The position numbers were made by a program, and so were the translations under genes. The notes below the pieces were generated by a model that ran no database searches, was not told where the DNA came from, and worked only from the letters and a program-made list of their open reading frames with translations. This document shows positions 27,996 to 39,094 of a stretch of DNA of 64,000 nt, piece after piece; positions within the stretch are counted from its first letter, which is position 1, and each line of letters starts with the position of its first letter. Location: positions 62,001-126,000 of the forward strand of contig NZ_JAJIRT010000013.1 of assembly GCF_025717675.1 (NCBI RefSeq), in the 5' to 3' direction. Source of the DNA: Paucibacter sp. DJ2R-2. GTDB lineage: Bacteria; Pseudomonadota; Gammaproteobacteria; Burkholderiales; Burkholderiaceae_C.

Positions 27996-28979
27996 ATGTT
28001 GACTCCTGTTCCTAGCCCGGACACCTTTCCCCGCCTGCTGGCCGATATCGGCGGCACCAATGCCCGCTTTGCCTGGGTCGATGCACCCGGCGCCCCGCTG
28101 CGCGCCTGCGCCAACTACCGCGGCGCCGAGCATGTGTCGCTGGCCGCGGCCGTCGAGGCCTATCTGGAAAGCCAGGCCCTGCCGCGCCCGCAAGCCCTGG
28201 CCATCGGCATTGCCTATCCGATCAGCGGTGATGAGGTGCGCATGACCAATGGCGCCTGGTCCTTTTCGATCAGCGGCCTTCAGCGCGAGCTGGGCCTCAA
28301 GCGCCTGACCGTGATCAATGACTTTGCGGCCCTGGCCTTGGGCATCCCGGATCTGAAGGCGGCGCAGCTGCATGCGCTGGGCCCCGGCGAGGCCGTGGCC
28401 GGTGCGCCGCTGGCCGTGATCGGCGCCGGCACCGGCCTCGGCGTGGCCGGCCTGATGCCGCTGCCCGGCGGCGGCTGGTGGCCGGTGTCGGGCGAGGGCG
28501 GCCATGCCACCCTGGCCGGCCTCGATGATTTCGAAGATGCCGTGATCGCCCGCCTGCGCCGGCGCTTCGGCCATGTTTCCGCCGAACGCGCGCTCTCGGG
28601 TCCGGGCCTGGTCAATCTCTACCAAGCCTGCACCGAGCTGAACGGCCAGCCGGTCCTCAGCCTGGAGCCCGCCGAGGTACTCGGCCGCTCCGAGGCCGGC
28701 GACGCCACCGCCGCCCAGGCCATCGCCTTGTTCTGCGGCTTCCTCGGCAGCATGGCCGGTAACGTCACCCTGACCCTGGGCGCCCGCGGCGGCGTCTACA
28801 TCGGCGGCGGCATCGCCCCGCGCCTCTTGAAAGAGCTGCGCAGCTCCACCTTCCGCAGCCGCTTCGAAGGCAAGGGTCGGCTGTCCGGCTTCCTTGCGCC
28901 GATTCCCTGCCACGTCATCGACGCGGCGGTGTCGCCCGCACTGGAGGGGGCCTCGCGGGCGCTGGATTTGGGTTTGTGA
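27996..28979 (+). CDS. glk: Glucokinase
   Basis: A 327-residue ATP-dependent glucokinase of the proteobacterial Glk family (not ROK). Motifs are the phosphate-binding LLADIGGTNARF, the catalytic-region TVINDFAALALG, GAGTGLGVAGL and the SGEGGHATL glucose site. It phosphorylates glucose freed by the GH1 enzyme. It ends the plus-strand glucan operon, 35 nt after the halogenase gene and just before a bidirectional terminator shared with hutH. Confidence 0.95.
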   Translation: MLTPVPSPDTFPRLLADIGGTNARFAWVDAPGAPLRACANYRGAEHVSLAAAVEAYLESQALPRPQALAIGIAYPISGDEVRMTNGAWSFSISGLQRELGLKRLTVINDFAALALGIPDLKAAQLHALGPGEAVAGAPLAVIGAGTGLGVAGLMPLPGGGWWPVSGEGGHATLAGLDDFEDAVIARLRRRFGHVSAERALSGPGLVNLYQACTELNGQPVLSLEPAEVLGRSEAGDATAAQAIALFCGFLGSMAGNVTLTLGARGGVYIGGGIAPRLLKELRSSTFRSRFEGKGRLSGFLAPIPCHVIDAAVSPALEGASRALDLGL

Positions 28980-29037
28980 GCGCGAGCTCAGCGCCGGCCA
29001 GTCGCCCTTGGCGCGGCACTCCCCGTCGCCCAAGAAA

Positions 29038-29060
29038 AAAGCCGGCCTCAGGCCGGCTTT
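29038..29060. terminator. Bidirectional terminator between glk and hutH
   Basis: AAAGCCGGCC (29038-29047), loop TCA, GGCCGGCTTT (29051-29060). Read on the minus strand it is followed by a T6 run, the best intrinsic terminator form, so it mainly ends hutU-hutH transcription and probably also that of glk. Confidence 0.9.
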
Positions 29061-29078
29061 GCTGTTCTCAAAGCACCA

Positions 29079-30623
29079 TCACGGCAGCACCACGATGCCG
29101 CCATCCCGTTCCACCAGGGCTGCCAGTTCGCCCGAGGACACCAGGGCGGTGGCGGCTTCGATGCTGGGGGCCAGGTAGTGGTCGGTGGGCATGGCCGGGC
29201 TGGTCTTGCGCACCAGGGCGTGCACCTCTTCCAGCGCCGCCGAGCTCTTCAGCGGGCGCAGGAACTCGATGCCTTGGGCGGCGGCCAGCAGCTCGATGCC
29301 GATGATGTGGGCGGTGTTGTCCAGCATATTGCCCAGGCGGCGCGCGCCGAAAGTGGCCATGGAGACATGGTCTTCCTGATTGGCGCTGGTGGGCAGGCTG
29401 TCCACGCTGGCCGGGTGGGCCAGGCTCTTGTTCTCGCTGGCCAGGGCGGCGGCGGTGACGTGGGCGATCATGAAGCCCGAGTTCAGGCCGGCGTTCTCGG
29501 TCAGGAAGGGCGGCAGGCGCGAGACGCTGGCGTCGATCAGCATGGCAATGCGGCGCTCGGCGATGGCACCGACTTCGGCAATCGCGCAGGCCAGCGCGTC
29601 GGCGGCCAGGGCCACCGGCTCGGCGTGGAAATTGCCGCCGCTGACCATATAGTTGCTGCCGTCTTCACCAGCAAACACCAGCGGGTTGTCGGTCACGGCA
29701 TTGGCTTCGCGGATCAGCACATCGCGGACATAACGCGCCTGGTCCAGGCATGCGCCCATGACCTGCGGCTGGCAGCGCAGGCAATACGGGTCTTGCACGC
29801 GCTCGTCGCCTTCCTTGTGCGACTCGCGGATGGCGCTGCCGGCCAGGATCTGGCGGTAGGCGCGGGCGGCCTCGATCTGGCCGGGCTGGCCGCGCACCTC
29901 GTGGATGCGCGGGTCAAACGGGCCGTCGCTGCCGCGTGCGGCGTCCAGGCTCAGCGCGCCCGAGACGAGGGCCGAGGCATACACCTGCTCGAAACGGATC
30001 AGGCCTTCCAGCGCCAGGGCGGTGCTGGTCTGGGTGCCGTTGATCAGGGCCAGGCCTTCCTTGGCTTGCAGCACCAAAGGCGCGATGCCGTGCTTTTTCA
30101 GCTCGGGCAGGGCGGGGACGCGTTTGCCGTCGACCAGCATTTCGCCTTCGCCCAGCAGGGCCAGGGTCATGTGCGAGAGCGGGGCCAGATCGCCAGAGGC
30201 GCCGACCGATCCCTGCGCCGGCACGTACGGCACGAGGCCGGCATTGAAGACGTCGAGCAGGCTTTGCACCACCTCCGGGCGCACGCCCGAGTGACCACGG
30301 GCCAGGGACGCGGCCTTGGTGGCCAGCATCAGGCGCACGACTTCGGGCTGCAGCGGTGCGCCGACACCGACGCAGTGCGAGCGGATCAGGTTGAACTGCA
30401 GCGTGGCCAGCTCCTCCTTGCTGATGCGCTTGGAGGCCAGCTTGCCGAAGCCGGTGTTGACGCCGTAGACGGGCGCGTCGCCGGCCGCTGCGGCCTGCAC
30501 CACGGCCGCGCTGCGGCGGATGATGGCATCGGCACTGGCGTGCAGGCTCAGGGTGATGCCGCCGCTGCGGATCTGGCGCAGCTGGGCCAGGGTCAGCTGG
30601 CCAGGGGTGATTTCGATGTTCAT
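29079..30623 (-). CDS. hutH: Histidine ammonia-lyase
   Basis: First step of histidine degradation: histidine to urocanate plus ammonia. The 514-residue protein has the Ala142-Ser143-Gly144 triad in [14 protein letters not shown] that forms the MIO cofactor, plus YGVNTGFG near residue 53 and QEDHVSM near the C-terminal third. Length and spacing are normal for HutH. It lies downstream of hutU on the minus strand, separated by 122 nt that hold an inverted repeat. Confidence 0.97.
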   Translation of the reverse strand: MNIEITPGQLTLAQLRQIRSGGITLSLHASADAIIRRSAAVVQAAAAGDAPVYGVNTGFGKLASKRISKEELATLQFNLIRSHCVGVGAPLQPEVVRLMLATKAASLARGHSGVRPEVVQSLLDVFNAGLVPYVPAQGSVGASGDLAPLSHMTLALLGEGEMLVDGKRVPALPELKKHGIAPLVLQAKEGLALINGTQTSTALALEGLIRFEQVYASALVSGALSLDAARGSDGPFDPRIHEVRGQPGQIEAARAYRQILAGSAIRESHKEGDERVQDPYCLRCQPQVMGACLDQARYVRDVLIREANAVTDNPLVFAGEDGSNYMVSGGNFHAEPVALAADALACAIAEVGAIAERRIAMLIDASVSRLPPFLTENAGLNSGFMIAHVTAAALASENKSLAHPASVDSLPTSANQEDHVSMATFGARRLGNMLDNTAHIIGIELLAAAQGIEFLRPLKSSAALEEVHALVRKTSPAMPTDHYLAPSIEAATALVSSGELAALVERDGGIVVLP

Positions 30624-30648
30624 GTGTTGGGGTGTGAGCTAGACGTTG

Positions 30649-30740
30649 GGACGCAGAGGTCGCGAAGATTCGCAGAGCTCGCAGAGACGAAAACGGCAAA
30701 GACTCTGCGGCCCTTGCGTTTCTCTGCGAACTCTGCGTCC
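30649..30740. repeat. Inverted repeat in the hutU-hutH spacer
   Basis: GGACGCAGAG (30649-30658) pairs with CTCTGCGTCC (30731-30740), and TTCGCAGAG (30669-30677) pairs with CTCTGCGAA (30722-30730). The motif CGCAGAG recurs several times, so this is a compound palindrome of repeated units that fills the spacer. It could be an mRNA stem that sets the hutU to hutH ratio or a dispersed genomic repeat. Confidence 0.7.
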
Positions 30741-30745
30741 GGGTA

Positions 30746-32458
<1,713 letters not shown>

Positions 32459-32498
32459 GACGGGCTCCTGTGAGGCTGCGGAATGTGGCGAACTCTAG

Positions 32499-32510
32499 TT
32501 GTCTATACAA
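32499..32510. promoter_or_regulatory. Probable HutC operator
   Basis: TTGTCTATACAA, an inverted repeat of TTGT/ACAA around 4 bp, centred in the hutU-hutC divergent spacer. GntR/HutC-family repressors bind TGT-ACA type palindromes of this form, so it probably controls both arms of the locus and hutC itself. Confidence 0.75.
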
Positions 32511-32533
32511 GTAAAGTCAACTACGATCCGGCC

Positions 32534-33256
32534 ATGGTCAGAAAATCGCCAGCGAGCCCGGAACCGCAGTACATCAAGGTGCAGAACCATCTGCGCGAAC
32601 GCATCGCCTCGGGCCACTGGGTGGCCGGTGATCTGCTGCCCTCCGAGGCCGAACTGGTGCAGACCTTTGGCGTCAGCCGCATGACGGTGAACCGGGCCCT
32701 GCGCGAATTGCATCAGGAAGGTCTGATCGAGCGGGTGCAAGGCGTGGGCACCTTTGTGGCCCAGCTGCACCGCATCTCTTCGACCCTGACCGTGCGCGAT
32801 GTGCACGACGAAATCGCCGAGCGCGGCCACCGCCACGAGGCCGTGCTGCACCGTCTGGAGACGCTGCGCGCCACGGCCGAGCAGGCGGCCGAGTTCGAGC
32901 TGCCGGCCGGATCTGAGCTCTTCCACAGCGTCATCGTGCACCTGGAAAACGGCGTGGCGATTCAGTGCGAGGACCGCTTGGTCAACCCGGCCAGTGCGCC
33001 CGATTACATGGGCCTGGACTTCAGCCAGACCACGCCGACCCACTACTTGTTACAAGTTGCCCCCCTCAGCGAGGCCCGCTACACCATCGAATCGACGCTT
33101 CCGAGCGAATCCGAGGCTAAGCTTCTGGGCATTTCGCGGCGCGACCCCTGTTTGGTGGTCAAGCGCAGCACCCTGAGCCGCGGGCGCATCGTCACCACCG
33201 TCCGTTTGACCCACCCCGGCTCGCGTTATCTATTGCAGGGGAGTTTTCAAGCATGA
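32534..33256 (+). CDS. hutC: Histidine utilisation repressor, GntR/HutC family
   Basis: A 240-residue repressor that senses urocanate. The N-terminal winged helix runs from IKVQNHLRERIASGHW through LLPSEAELVQTFGVSRMTVNRALRELHQEGLIERVQGVGTFV, and the C-terminal UTRA effector domain follows (HSVIVHLENGVAIQCEDRLVNP). The ATG at 32534 gives the normal length; the frame is open upstream but that would run through the operator. The stop overlaps a 26-codon micro-ORF (ATGA). Confidence 0.95.
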   Translation: MVRKSPASPEPQYIKVQNHLRERIASGHWVAGDLLPSEAELVQTFGVSRMTVNRALRELHQEGLIERVQGVGTFVAQLHRISSTLTVRDVHDEIAERGHRHEAVLHRLETLRATAEQAAEFELPAGSELFHSVIVHLENGVAIQCEDRLVNPASAPDYMGLDFSQTTPTHYLLQVAPLSEARYTIESTLPSESEAKLLGISRRDPCLVVKRSTLSRGRIVTTVRLTHPGSRYLLQGSFQA

Positions 33257-33333
33257 GCACAATGATCGGCCGCCCGGAATTGGGCGAACATCCGCTTGGC
33301 GGGTCGGAGCGCAGCGACGGGGTGCACCAATGA
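33253..33333 (+). CDS. 26-codon micro-ORF bridging hutC and hutD
   Basis: A tiny frame (MSTMIGRPELGEHPLGG then SERSDGVHQ) whose ATG overlaps the hutC stop as ATGA and whose TGA overlaps the hutD ATG as ATGA. It fills the 73-nt spacer exactly. The peptide has no recognisable motif. Its likely use, if translated, is to carry ribosomes from hutC to hutD. It may also be chance in a spacer element. Confidence 0.35.
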   Translation: MSTMIGRPELGEHPLGGSERSDGVHQ

Positions 33334-33896
33334 GTTGGAGTGTGATTTCGGCCGAAGACTTGGCGCCGCAGCCATGGAAAAACGGCGGCGGGCAGACCCG
33401 TGAGCTGCTGGCCTGGCCGAATCCCAGCGACTGGATCGTGCGCCTGAGCGTGGCCGATATCGAGCGCGACGGGCCCTTCTCGGCCTTCGAGGGCATTCAG
33501 CGCTGGTTCGCGGTGCTGCGCGGCGACGGTGTGCGCTTGTATGAATACGAGCTGCGCGTCGGTGATGAACTGTTGAGCTTTGACGGCGCCTTGGCGCCTG
33601 ATTGCGAGCTGATCGGCGGCGCCACCCGCGATTTCAATTTGATGCACCGGCGCAGCCGCGGCCGCTTGATCGTTCAGCCGGCCGACCATCCTTTTCTGCC
33701 CGAAGCCGGCAACAGCCGCTGGCTCGGTTTGTTCACCGCCGGCGGCGGCCTGCTCAGCCACGGTGCACGCGCCATGCCGCTGCGCCCCTTGAGCCTGGCC
33801 TGGTGCGAAAGTCCGGCGCGGCAGAGCTGCATTTTTGACGGCGAAGGCGCCGCCTGGTGGATGGCCTGGAGCGAGGCCGAAAGTTTGGGCGACTGA
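33330..33896 (+). CDS. hutD: HutD family protein
   Basis: A 188-residue cupin-fold protein found in hut operons. Family features include [41 protein letters not shown] and [12 protein letters not shown]. In Pseudomonas fluorescens HutD limits hut operon induction, possibly by binding urocanate or formylglutamate; the same role is inferred here. It lies between hutC and hutI. Confidence 0.93.
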   Translation: MSWSVISAEDLAPQPWKNGGGQTRELLAWPNPSDWIVRLSVADIERDGPFSAFEGIQRWFAVLRGDGVRLYEYELRVGDELLSFDGALAPDCELIGGATRDFNLMHRRSRGRLIVQPADHPFLPEAGNSRWLGLFTAGGGLLSHGARAMPLRPLSLAWCESPARQSCIFDGEGAAWWMAWSEAESLGD

Positions 33897-33916
33897 CACG
33901 AAGGAGCTTGACGCGC

Positions 33917-35125
33917 ATGAAGACACAGCTGTGGACCGGTGGCCGTTTGGCCACACTCAGTGGCGAAACCGCCTGGGGCTGGGTGGAGCAGGGCGCTTTG
34001 CTGACCCAAGGCGAGCACATCGTCTGGGCCGGCGCGGCCGCCGACCTGACGCCCGAGCTGCGCGCCGATGTGGCCCAGACGCATGATCTCGGCGGCGCGG
34101 TCGTGACGCCGGGCCTGATCGATTGCCACACCCATCTGGTCTACGGCGGCCAGCGGGCGCGCGAGTTCGAGCTGCGCCTGCAGGGTGCCAGTTATGAAGA
34201 GATCGCCAAGGCGGGAGGCGGTATCCGCTCCAGCGTGAGCGCCACGCGGCAGGCGACCGAGCATCAGCTGTACGCGCAAGCGGCTTACCGCTTGCTGAAC
34301 CTGATGAAGGAAGGCGTCACGACCATCGAAGTGAAATCGGGCTACGGCCTGAGCCAGGCTTCGGAAGCCAAGATGCTGCGCGTGGCGCGGCGCCTTGGCG
34401 GCCTCGGCGTCGATGTGCGCACGAGCTACCTCGGCGCCCATGCCGTGCCGGCCGAGTTCGAGGGCCGGGCGGACGACTATGTGCAGGCGGTCTGTGACTG
34501 GCTGCCCCTGCTGCAGCGTGAGGGTCTGATCGATGCGGTCGATGCCTTCTGCGAGGGCATCGGTTTCTCGCCGGCGCAGACGCGCAAGATCTTCGAGGCC
34601 GCGCGTGCCGCCGGCCTGCCGGTCAAGCTCCATGCCGAGCAGCTCAGCGACCAGGGCGGCAGCCAGCTGGCGGCCGAGTTCAAGGCTTTGTCTTGCGATC
34701 ACCTGGAATACCTGAGCGCCGAGGGTGTCGCCGCCATGGCCGAGGCCGGCACCGTGGCCGTGCTGTTGCCGGGCGCCTACTACTTCTTGCGCGAGACCAA
34801 GCTGCCTCCCGTGCAGGCCTTGCGCGACGCCGGCGTGCCCATCGCCATCTCCACCGATCACAACCCCGGCACCTCGCCCACTTTGTCTTTGCTGCTGATG
34901 CTGAACATGGCCTGCACCCTCTTCCGTCTGACGCCGGAAGAGGCGCTGCGCGGCGTGACCATCAACGCCGCACGCGCCCTGGGCCTGGCGGACCGCGGCC
35001 AGCTGGCCCCGGGCCAGCGCGCCGATTTCTGCCTCTGGGATGTGGAACATCCGAATGAACTGGCCTATTACTTTGGCCGCAATCCGCTGCGCCAGGTGGT
35101 GCGCGGTGCCAAGTTGCGCGCATGA
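33917..35125 (+). CDS. hutI: Imidazolonepropionase
   Basis: Third step: opens the imidazolone ring to give N-formimidoyl-L-glutamate. The 402-residue amidohydrolase has the metal-binding [15 protein letters not shown], the KSGYGL and [12 protein letters not shown] motifs (metal His in LHAEQ), DHLEYLS and the metal Asp in [10 protein letters not shown]. The ATG at 33917 has AAGGAG 10 nt upstream; the longer frame starting earlier is not homologous at its N-terminus. It overlaps hutG by 4 nt. Confidence 0.96.
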   Translation: MKTQLWTGGRLATLSGETAWGWVEQGALLTQGEHIVWAGAAADLTPELRADVAQTHDLGGAVVTPGLIDCHTHLVYGGQRAREFELRLQGASYEEIAKAGGGIRSSVSATRQATEHQLYAQAAYRLLNLMKEGVTTIEVKSGYGLSQASEAKMLRVARRLGGLGVDVRTSYLGAHAVPAEFEGRADDYVQAVCDWLPLLQREGLIDAVDAFCEGIGFSPAQTRKIFEAARAAGLPVKLHAEQLSDQGGSQLAAEFKALSCDHLEYLSAEGVAAMAEAGTVAVLLPGAYYFLRETKLPPVQALRDAGVPIAISTDHNPGTSPTLSLLLMLNMACTLFRLTPEEALRGVTINAARALGLADRGQLAPGQRADFCLWDVEHPNELAYYFGRNPLRQVVRGAKLRA

Positions 35126-35961
35126 ATGAACCCGAGACTGTTTGCACGATCATGAGTCCTGTTTTCCAGCTGCGGCAGGGCCGCACGCCTTTGCTGATCA
35201 GCATGCCCCATGTGGGTCATCTGATTCCTGATGACCAGCGCGCGCGCTACCAGCCGCGTGCGCTGGCCAGCGAGGACACCGATTGGCATTTGGAGCGCCT
35301 CTACGGCGGCATCGCCGAAGAACTCGGCGCCAGCCTGATCGTGCCGAGCTACTCGCGTTACCTGATCGACCTGAACCGCCCGCCCGAGGACACGCCTATG
35401 TATGCGGGGGCCTCCAACACCGAGCTCTGCCCGACCCGCTTCTTCACCGGCGAGCCGCTCTACTTGGCCGGCCAGGAGCCCGACGAGGCCGAGAAGCTGC
35501 GCCGCCGCCAGCTCTACTGGCTGCCTTATCACCGTGCGCTCAATGCCGAGCTGCAGCGGCTGAAGAACCTGTTTGGCTATGCCTTGCTGTTCGACGCGCA
35601 CAGCATCCGCTCCGAGCTGCCTTGGTTGTTTGAGGGCCGCTTGCCCGATCTGAACCTGGGCACGGTCGAGGGTCGCTCCTGCGCGCCCGAAATCACCGCC
35701 GCCCTGGGCCAGGTCCAGGCCAGCCAGAGCGCGTACACCCAGGTGGTCAATGGCCGCTTCAAGGGCGGCTACATCACCCGCCACTACGGCCAGCCGGCCG
35801 AGCAGGTCCATGCCGTGCAGCTGGAAATGTGCCAGCGCTGCTATATGAGCGAACAGCCGCCTTACGCCTACGACGCCGAGCTGGCGGCGCAGGTGCAGCC
35901 CTTGATTCGCCAGCTGCTGAGCAGCTTGCTGCAGTGGCAGCTCAAAAATCCCCAGGCTTGA
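35122..35961 (+). CDS. hutG: N-formylglutamate deformylase
   Basis: Last step of the five-step hut route: N-formylglutamate to glutamate plus formate. The 279-residue protein carries [47 protein letters not shown] and [16 protein letters not shown], all typical of HutG of the formylglutamate amidohydrolase family. The ATG at 35122 overlaps the hutI stop (ATGA); an ATG at 35152 is a possible alternative closer to the conserved core. Confidence 0.95.
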   Translation: MNEPETVCTIMSPVFQLRQGRTPLLISMPHVGHLIPDDQRARYQPRALASEDTDWHLERLYGGIAEELGASLIVPSYSRYLIDLNRPPEDTPMYAGASNTELCPTRFFTGEPLYLAGQEPDEAEKLRRRQLYWLPYHRALNAELQRLKNLFGYALLFDAHSIRSELPWLFEGRLPDLNLGTVEGRSCAPEITAALGQVQASQSAYTQVVNGRFKGGYITRHYGQPAEQVHAVQLEMCQRCYMSEQPPYAYDAELAAQVQPLIRQLLSSLLQWQLKNPQA

Positions 35962-35963
35962 AC

Positions 35964-37352
35964 ATGAACGAGCACAAGAAGCAGAAGTTCTGGGCGGCAC
36001 AAGCCTGGGTCGAAGGTCGCTGGCAGCGCGATGTGCTGCTGGAAGTCGGCCCCGATGGCCACTGGCTGCACGTGCAGGCTGGCCAGCCCTGCGCGGAAGG
36101 CGTCACGCGCTTGGATGGGCCGGTTATCCCCAGCCTGGTCGACACCCACAGCCATGCCTTCCAGCGCGCGTTTGCCGGCCTGGCCGAACGGCGCGAGGCG
36201 GGCGACGACGATTTCTGGTCCTGGCGCGACCGCATGTACGGCCTGGCGCTGCGCGTCACGCCCGAACAGCTGCGCGACATCGGCGCCCAGCTCTACCTGG
36301 AGCTGCTGCAGGGCGGCTACACGCAAGTCTGCGAGTTCCACTACCTGCAGCATCAGGAAGACGGCAGCGCCTACCCCGACGAGCTGGCCATGAGTTGGGC
36401 CTTGGCCGACGCAGCCGCCGAGGTGGGCCTGGGCCTGACCTTGCTGCCGGTGCTGTATGCCCATGCCGGCTTTGCCGAGCCGGCTCTGCGCCGCGATCAG
36501 CGCCGCTTCGCCACCGATGCGGCCTGGGTCTGGCGCGCCAGCGAACGCATCCGCGCCGCCGGCCGGCCGCTGCTCAATGCCGGCGTGGCCCTGCATTCCC
36601 TGCGTGCCGCCCATGCCGGCGACATCCAGGAGCTGCAAGCCCTGGTTGGCGATGCCGACATCCCGATTCACATCCACATTTCAGAGCAGCAGCAGGAGGT
36701 GCGCGACTGCCTGGCCGCCACCGGCCAGCGGCCCATGCAGCTGCTGTGCAACGACTTCCTGCCCGACCGGCGTTGGCATCTGGTTCATGCCACCCACAGC
36801 ACGCCCGAGGAGATCGCTCAGGTGGCGGCTGCGGGTGCCTCGGTGGTGATCTGCCCCGGCACCGAGGGCAATCTCGGTGACGGCCTCTGCGATCTTTCGG
36901 GCTGGCTGGAGGCCGGTGTGCCCATCAGCATTGCCTCGGACAGCCATGTCACTCGCAACTGGGTGGAGGAGCTGCGCTGGCTGGAGTACGGCCAGCGCCT
37001 GGGCCTGCAGCAGCGCAATGTGGCGGCGGCCCCAGGCCGCGAGCCCAGCACGGCTGCGCGCCTGTTCGAAGCGGCGCGCAAGGGCAGCGCGGCACCGGCC
37101 GGATTCAAGCAATGGGGCCTGGAGAAGGGAGCCCGGGCTGACTTTTTGGTCCTGGACCCTTTGGCCAGCGGCGTCGCCGGTTTGCCGGCCGATTCGGTCT
37201 TGGACGGCCTGGTCTTTGCGTCCCAGGGTCAGGTCTTGCGTGAAGTCTATGTGGCGGGCTGCCTGCGTTGGCAGCCGACGCATCCCTTGGCGCCATCGGG
37301 CCAGAGCGCCGTGACCGAGCGGTTCATCCGTACCATGCGAGCGCTTGTTTGA
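35964..37352 (+). CDS. hutF: Formimidoylglutamate deiminase
   Basis: Fourth step: N-formimidoylglutamate to N-formylglutamate plus ammonia. The 462-residue amidohydrolase has the metal motif SLVDTHSHAFQRAFAGLAE, HYLQHQEDGSAY, IHIHISEQQQEV, HLVHATHSTPEEI and the late IASDSHVTRNWVEELRWLEYGQR. Its presence with HutG shows that this organism uses the five-enzyme pathway rather than the one that releases formamide. It starts 2 nt after hutG and ends the plus-strand operon. No histidine or urocanate transporter is in the cluster. Confidence 0.95.
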   Translation: MNEHKKQKFWAAQAWVEGRWQRDVLLEVGPDGHWLHVQAGQPCAEGVTRLDGPVIPSLVDTHSHAFQRAFAGLAERREAGDDDFWSWRDRMYGLALRVTPEQLRDIGAQLYLELLQGGYTQVCEFHYLQHQEDGSAYPDELAMSWALADAAAEVGLGLTLLPVLYAHAGFAEPALRRDQRRFATDAAWVWRASERIRAAGRPLLNAGVALHSLRAAHAGDIQELQALVGDADIPIHIHISEQQQEVRDCLAATGQRPMQLLCNDFLPDRRWHLVHATHSTPEEIAQVAAAGASVVICPGTEGNLGDGLCDLSGWLEAGVPISIASDSHVTRNWVEELRWLEYGQRLGLQQRNVAAAPGREPSTAARLFEAARKGSAAPAGFKQWGLEKGARADFLVLDPLASGVAGLPADSVLDGLVFASQGQVLREVYVAGCLRWQPTHPLAPSGQSAVTERFIRTMRALV

Positions 37353-37361
37353 TCCAGGGCT

Positions 37362-37377
37362 GAGCCGCCCCCGGCTC
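37362..37377 (+). terminator. Weak hairpin downstream of hutF
   Basis: GAGCCG (37362-37367), loop CCCC, CGGCTC (37372-37377), followed by a short pyrimidine-containing stretch without a strong T-run. It is a candidate end for the hut operon before the chemoreceptor gene. Confidence 0.4.
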
Positions 37378-37485
37378 TTGCTCATGTTGCAATTTGGGAG
37401 ATTTCACCCTTGCTTTTAACTTCTGTGCGAACAGCGTTTCGAATATATTGAGTGCTCAAGGGGGCTGTCACCCCAGGAGCCGACG

Positions 37486-39039
37486 ATGCTGAATCTGCAG
37501 GATTTCACGGTGCGCGCCCGCTTGTATGCCTTGGCCGGCATTTCGATGTTGATGTTGATGGTTGTCGGGGGCACAGGGCTTTACAGCCTGAATGCATCCA
37601 CCGACGCATTCAAGCACTTTGTCGACAACGACAACCAGTCTTTGGTCTATGTCTCGACCATGCGCGCCGAAGCCGGCAATTTGCGCCGCTACGAGAAGGA
37701 CATGGTCATCAATCTTGAAGATTCTGCGGCCATTGAGAAGTACCGGGTCGATTGGCGCAAGGCTTATGACCGCTTCGTCAAGGCCGAGCAAGAACTCGCG
37801 AAATTGGAACTTCCTCCGGCCGAGCAGCAACTGAACAAGGCTATCGACGAGGGCTTGAGAGCTTACAAGTCCGAGATGGACCTCTTCATGGGCAAAGTGG
37901 GTGAAAAGGCTTTCGCTGACCCGGCTTCTGCAAACAAGGCCTTGGGCGCCGCGAAGAAGGCAATTCGCCCGATGGAAGAGAAATTGGCCGAGTTGGTGGC
38001 CGCCATTGACAAGGATGCCGATGAAGGGGTGGTTGAGATTGCCGCCCATGAAAAACGCATTCGGATGAGCTTGATCTTCATTTCGCTGGGTAGCTTGGCC
38101 TTGATTGGCTTTTATACGGCGTTCAATATCCGTTCCATTCTTCAGCCTTTGAGCGAGGTGCAGCAGTCGGCGGAGCGAATTGCAGGGCAAGACTTGAGCG
38201 AGGATATCCGCCCGCACGGACAGTGCGAAACCGGTGACTTGATGCGCGGCGTCAAGGCCATGCAGGATTCGCTGCGAGAGGTGGTCGGCAATGTGCGCAA
38301 TGCCACCGACAGCATCGCTACCGCAGCGGCCGAGGTGTCGGCCGGTGGGCATGATCTCAGCCACCGCACCGAGCAGGCCGCCTCCAATCTGGAGGAGACC
38401 GCTTCGGCAATGGAAGAGCTGACGGCGAGCGTCAAACATAACGCTGATTCGGCGCGGCAGGCGAATCAACTCGCCACCGAGGCCGCCGGTGTTGCTCAGC
38501 GTGGTGGCGAGGTGGTGGGCGAGGTGGTCAGCACCATGAGCCGCATCAGCGCTTCATCCAACAAGATCAGCGACATCATCTCCACCATCGACGGCATTGC
38601 CTTCCAGACCAATATCCTGGCGCTGAATGCTGCAGTGGAAGCTGCGCGGGCCGGTGAACAAGGCCGAGGCTTCGCAGTGGTGGCCAGTGAGGTGCGCTCT
38701 TTGGCGCAGCGCTCGGCCGAGGCCGCCAAAGAGATCAAGGGCTTGATCACCGCCAGCAGCGAAAGCGTGGAGGCCGGTGCGGCCCTGGTCGAGCGTGCCG
38801 GCGGCACCATGCAGGAGGTGATTGCCTCGATCAGCCGGGTCAGCAATATCGTGGCCGAAATCAGCCATTCGACGGCCGAGCAGAGCACCGGCATCGGGCA
38901 GATCGGCCAGGCCATCAACCAACTCGACACCATGACGCAGCAAAACGCGGCCCTGGTAGAGCAATCGGCGGCGGCAGCCCAAAGCTTGCAGACCCAGGCC
39001 GATGAGTTGGCCAAATCGGTCGCCGTGTTCAAGCTTTGA
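37486..39039 (+). CDS. Methyl-accepting chemotaxis protein
   Basis: A 517-residue chemoreceptor. Membrane segments are at about 13-34 and 192-214 and flank a periplasmic helical-bundle (four-helix, Tar/4HB type) sensor of about 155 residues. HAMP and the signalling domain follow, with the highly conserved hairpin tip [37 protein letters not shown]. There is no C-terminal CheR-docking pentapeptide (it ends AKSVAVFKL). GGAG lies about 6 nt upstream of the ATG. It is 55 nt before the histidine kinase gene and may be co-transcribed. Ligand unknown; its position after hut is not proof of histidine sensing. Confidence 0.95.
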   Translation: MLNLQDFTVRARLYALAGISMLMLMVVGGTGLYSLNASTDAFKHFVDNDNQSLVYVSTMRAEAGNLRRYEKDMVINLEDSAAIEKYRVDWRKAYDRFVKAEQELAKLELPPAEQQLNKAIDEGLRAYKSEMDLFMGKVGEKAFADPASANKALGAAKKAIRPMEEKLAELVAAIDKDADEGVVEIAAHEKRIRMSLIFISLGSLALIGFYTAFNIRSILQPLSEVQQSAERIAGQDLSEDIRPHGQCETGDLMRGVKAMQDSLREVVGNVRNATDSIATAAAEVSAGGHDLSHRTEQAASNLEETASAMEELTASVKHNADSARQANQLATEAAGVAQRGGEVVGEVVSTMSRISASSNKISDIISTIDGIAFQTNILALNAAVEAARAGEQGRGFAVVASEVRSLAQRSAEAAKEIKGLITASSESVEAGAALVERAGGTMQEVIASISRVSNIVAEISHSTAEQSTGIGQIGQAINQLDTMTQQNAALVEQSAAAAQSLQTQADELAKSVAVFKL

Positions 39040-39094
39040 GGCTAGGCCCTCGGGGCAAGTACTCCCTGCGGCCTGAGCCGAGCAAAGCCCGGCC

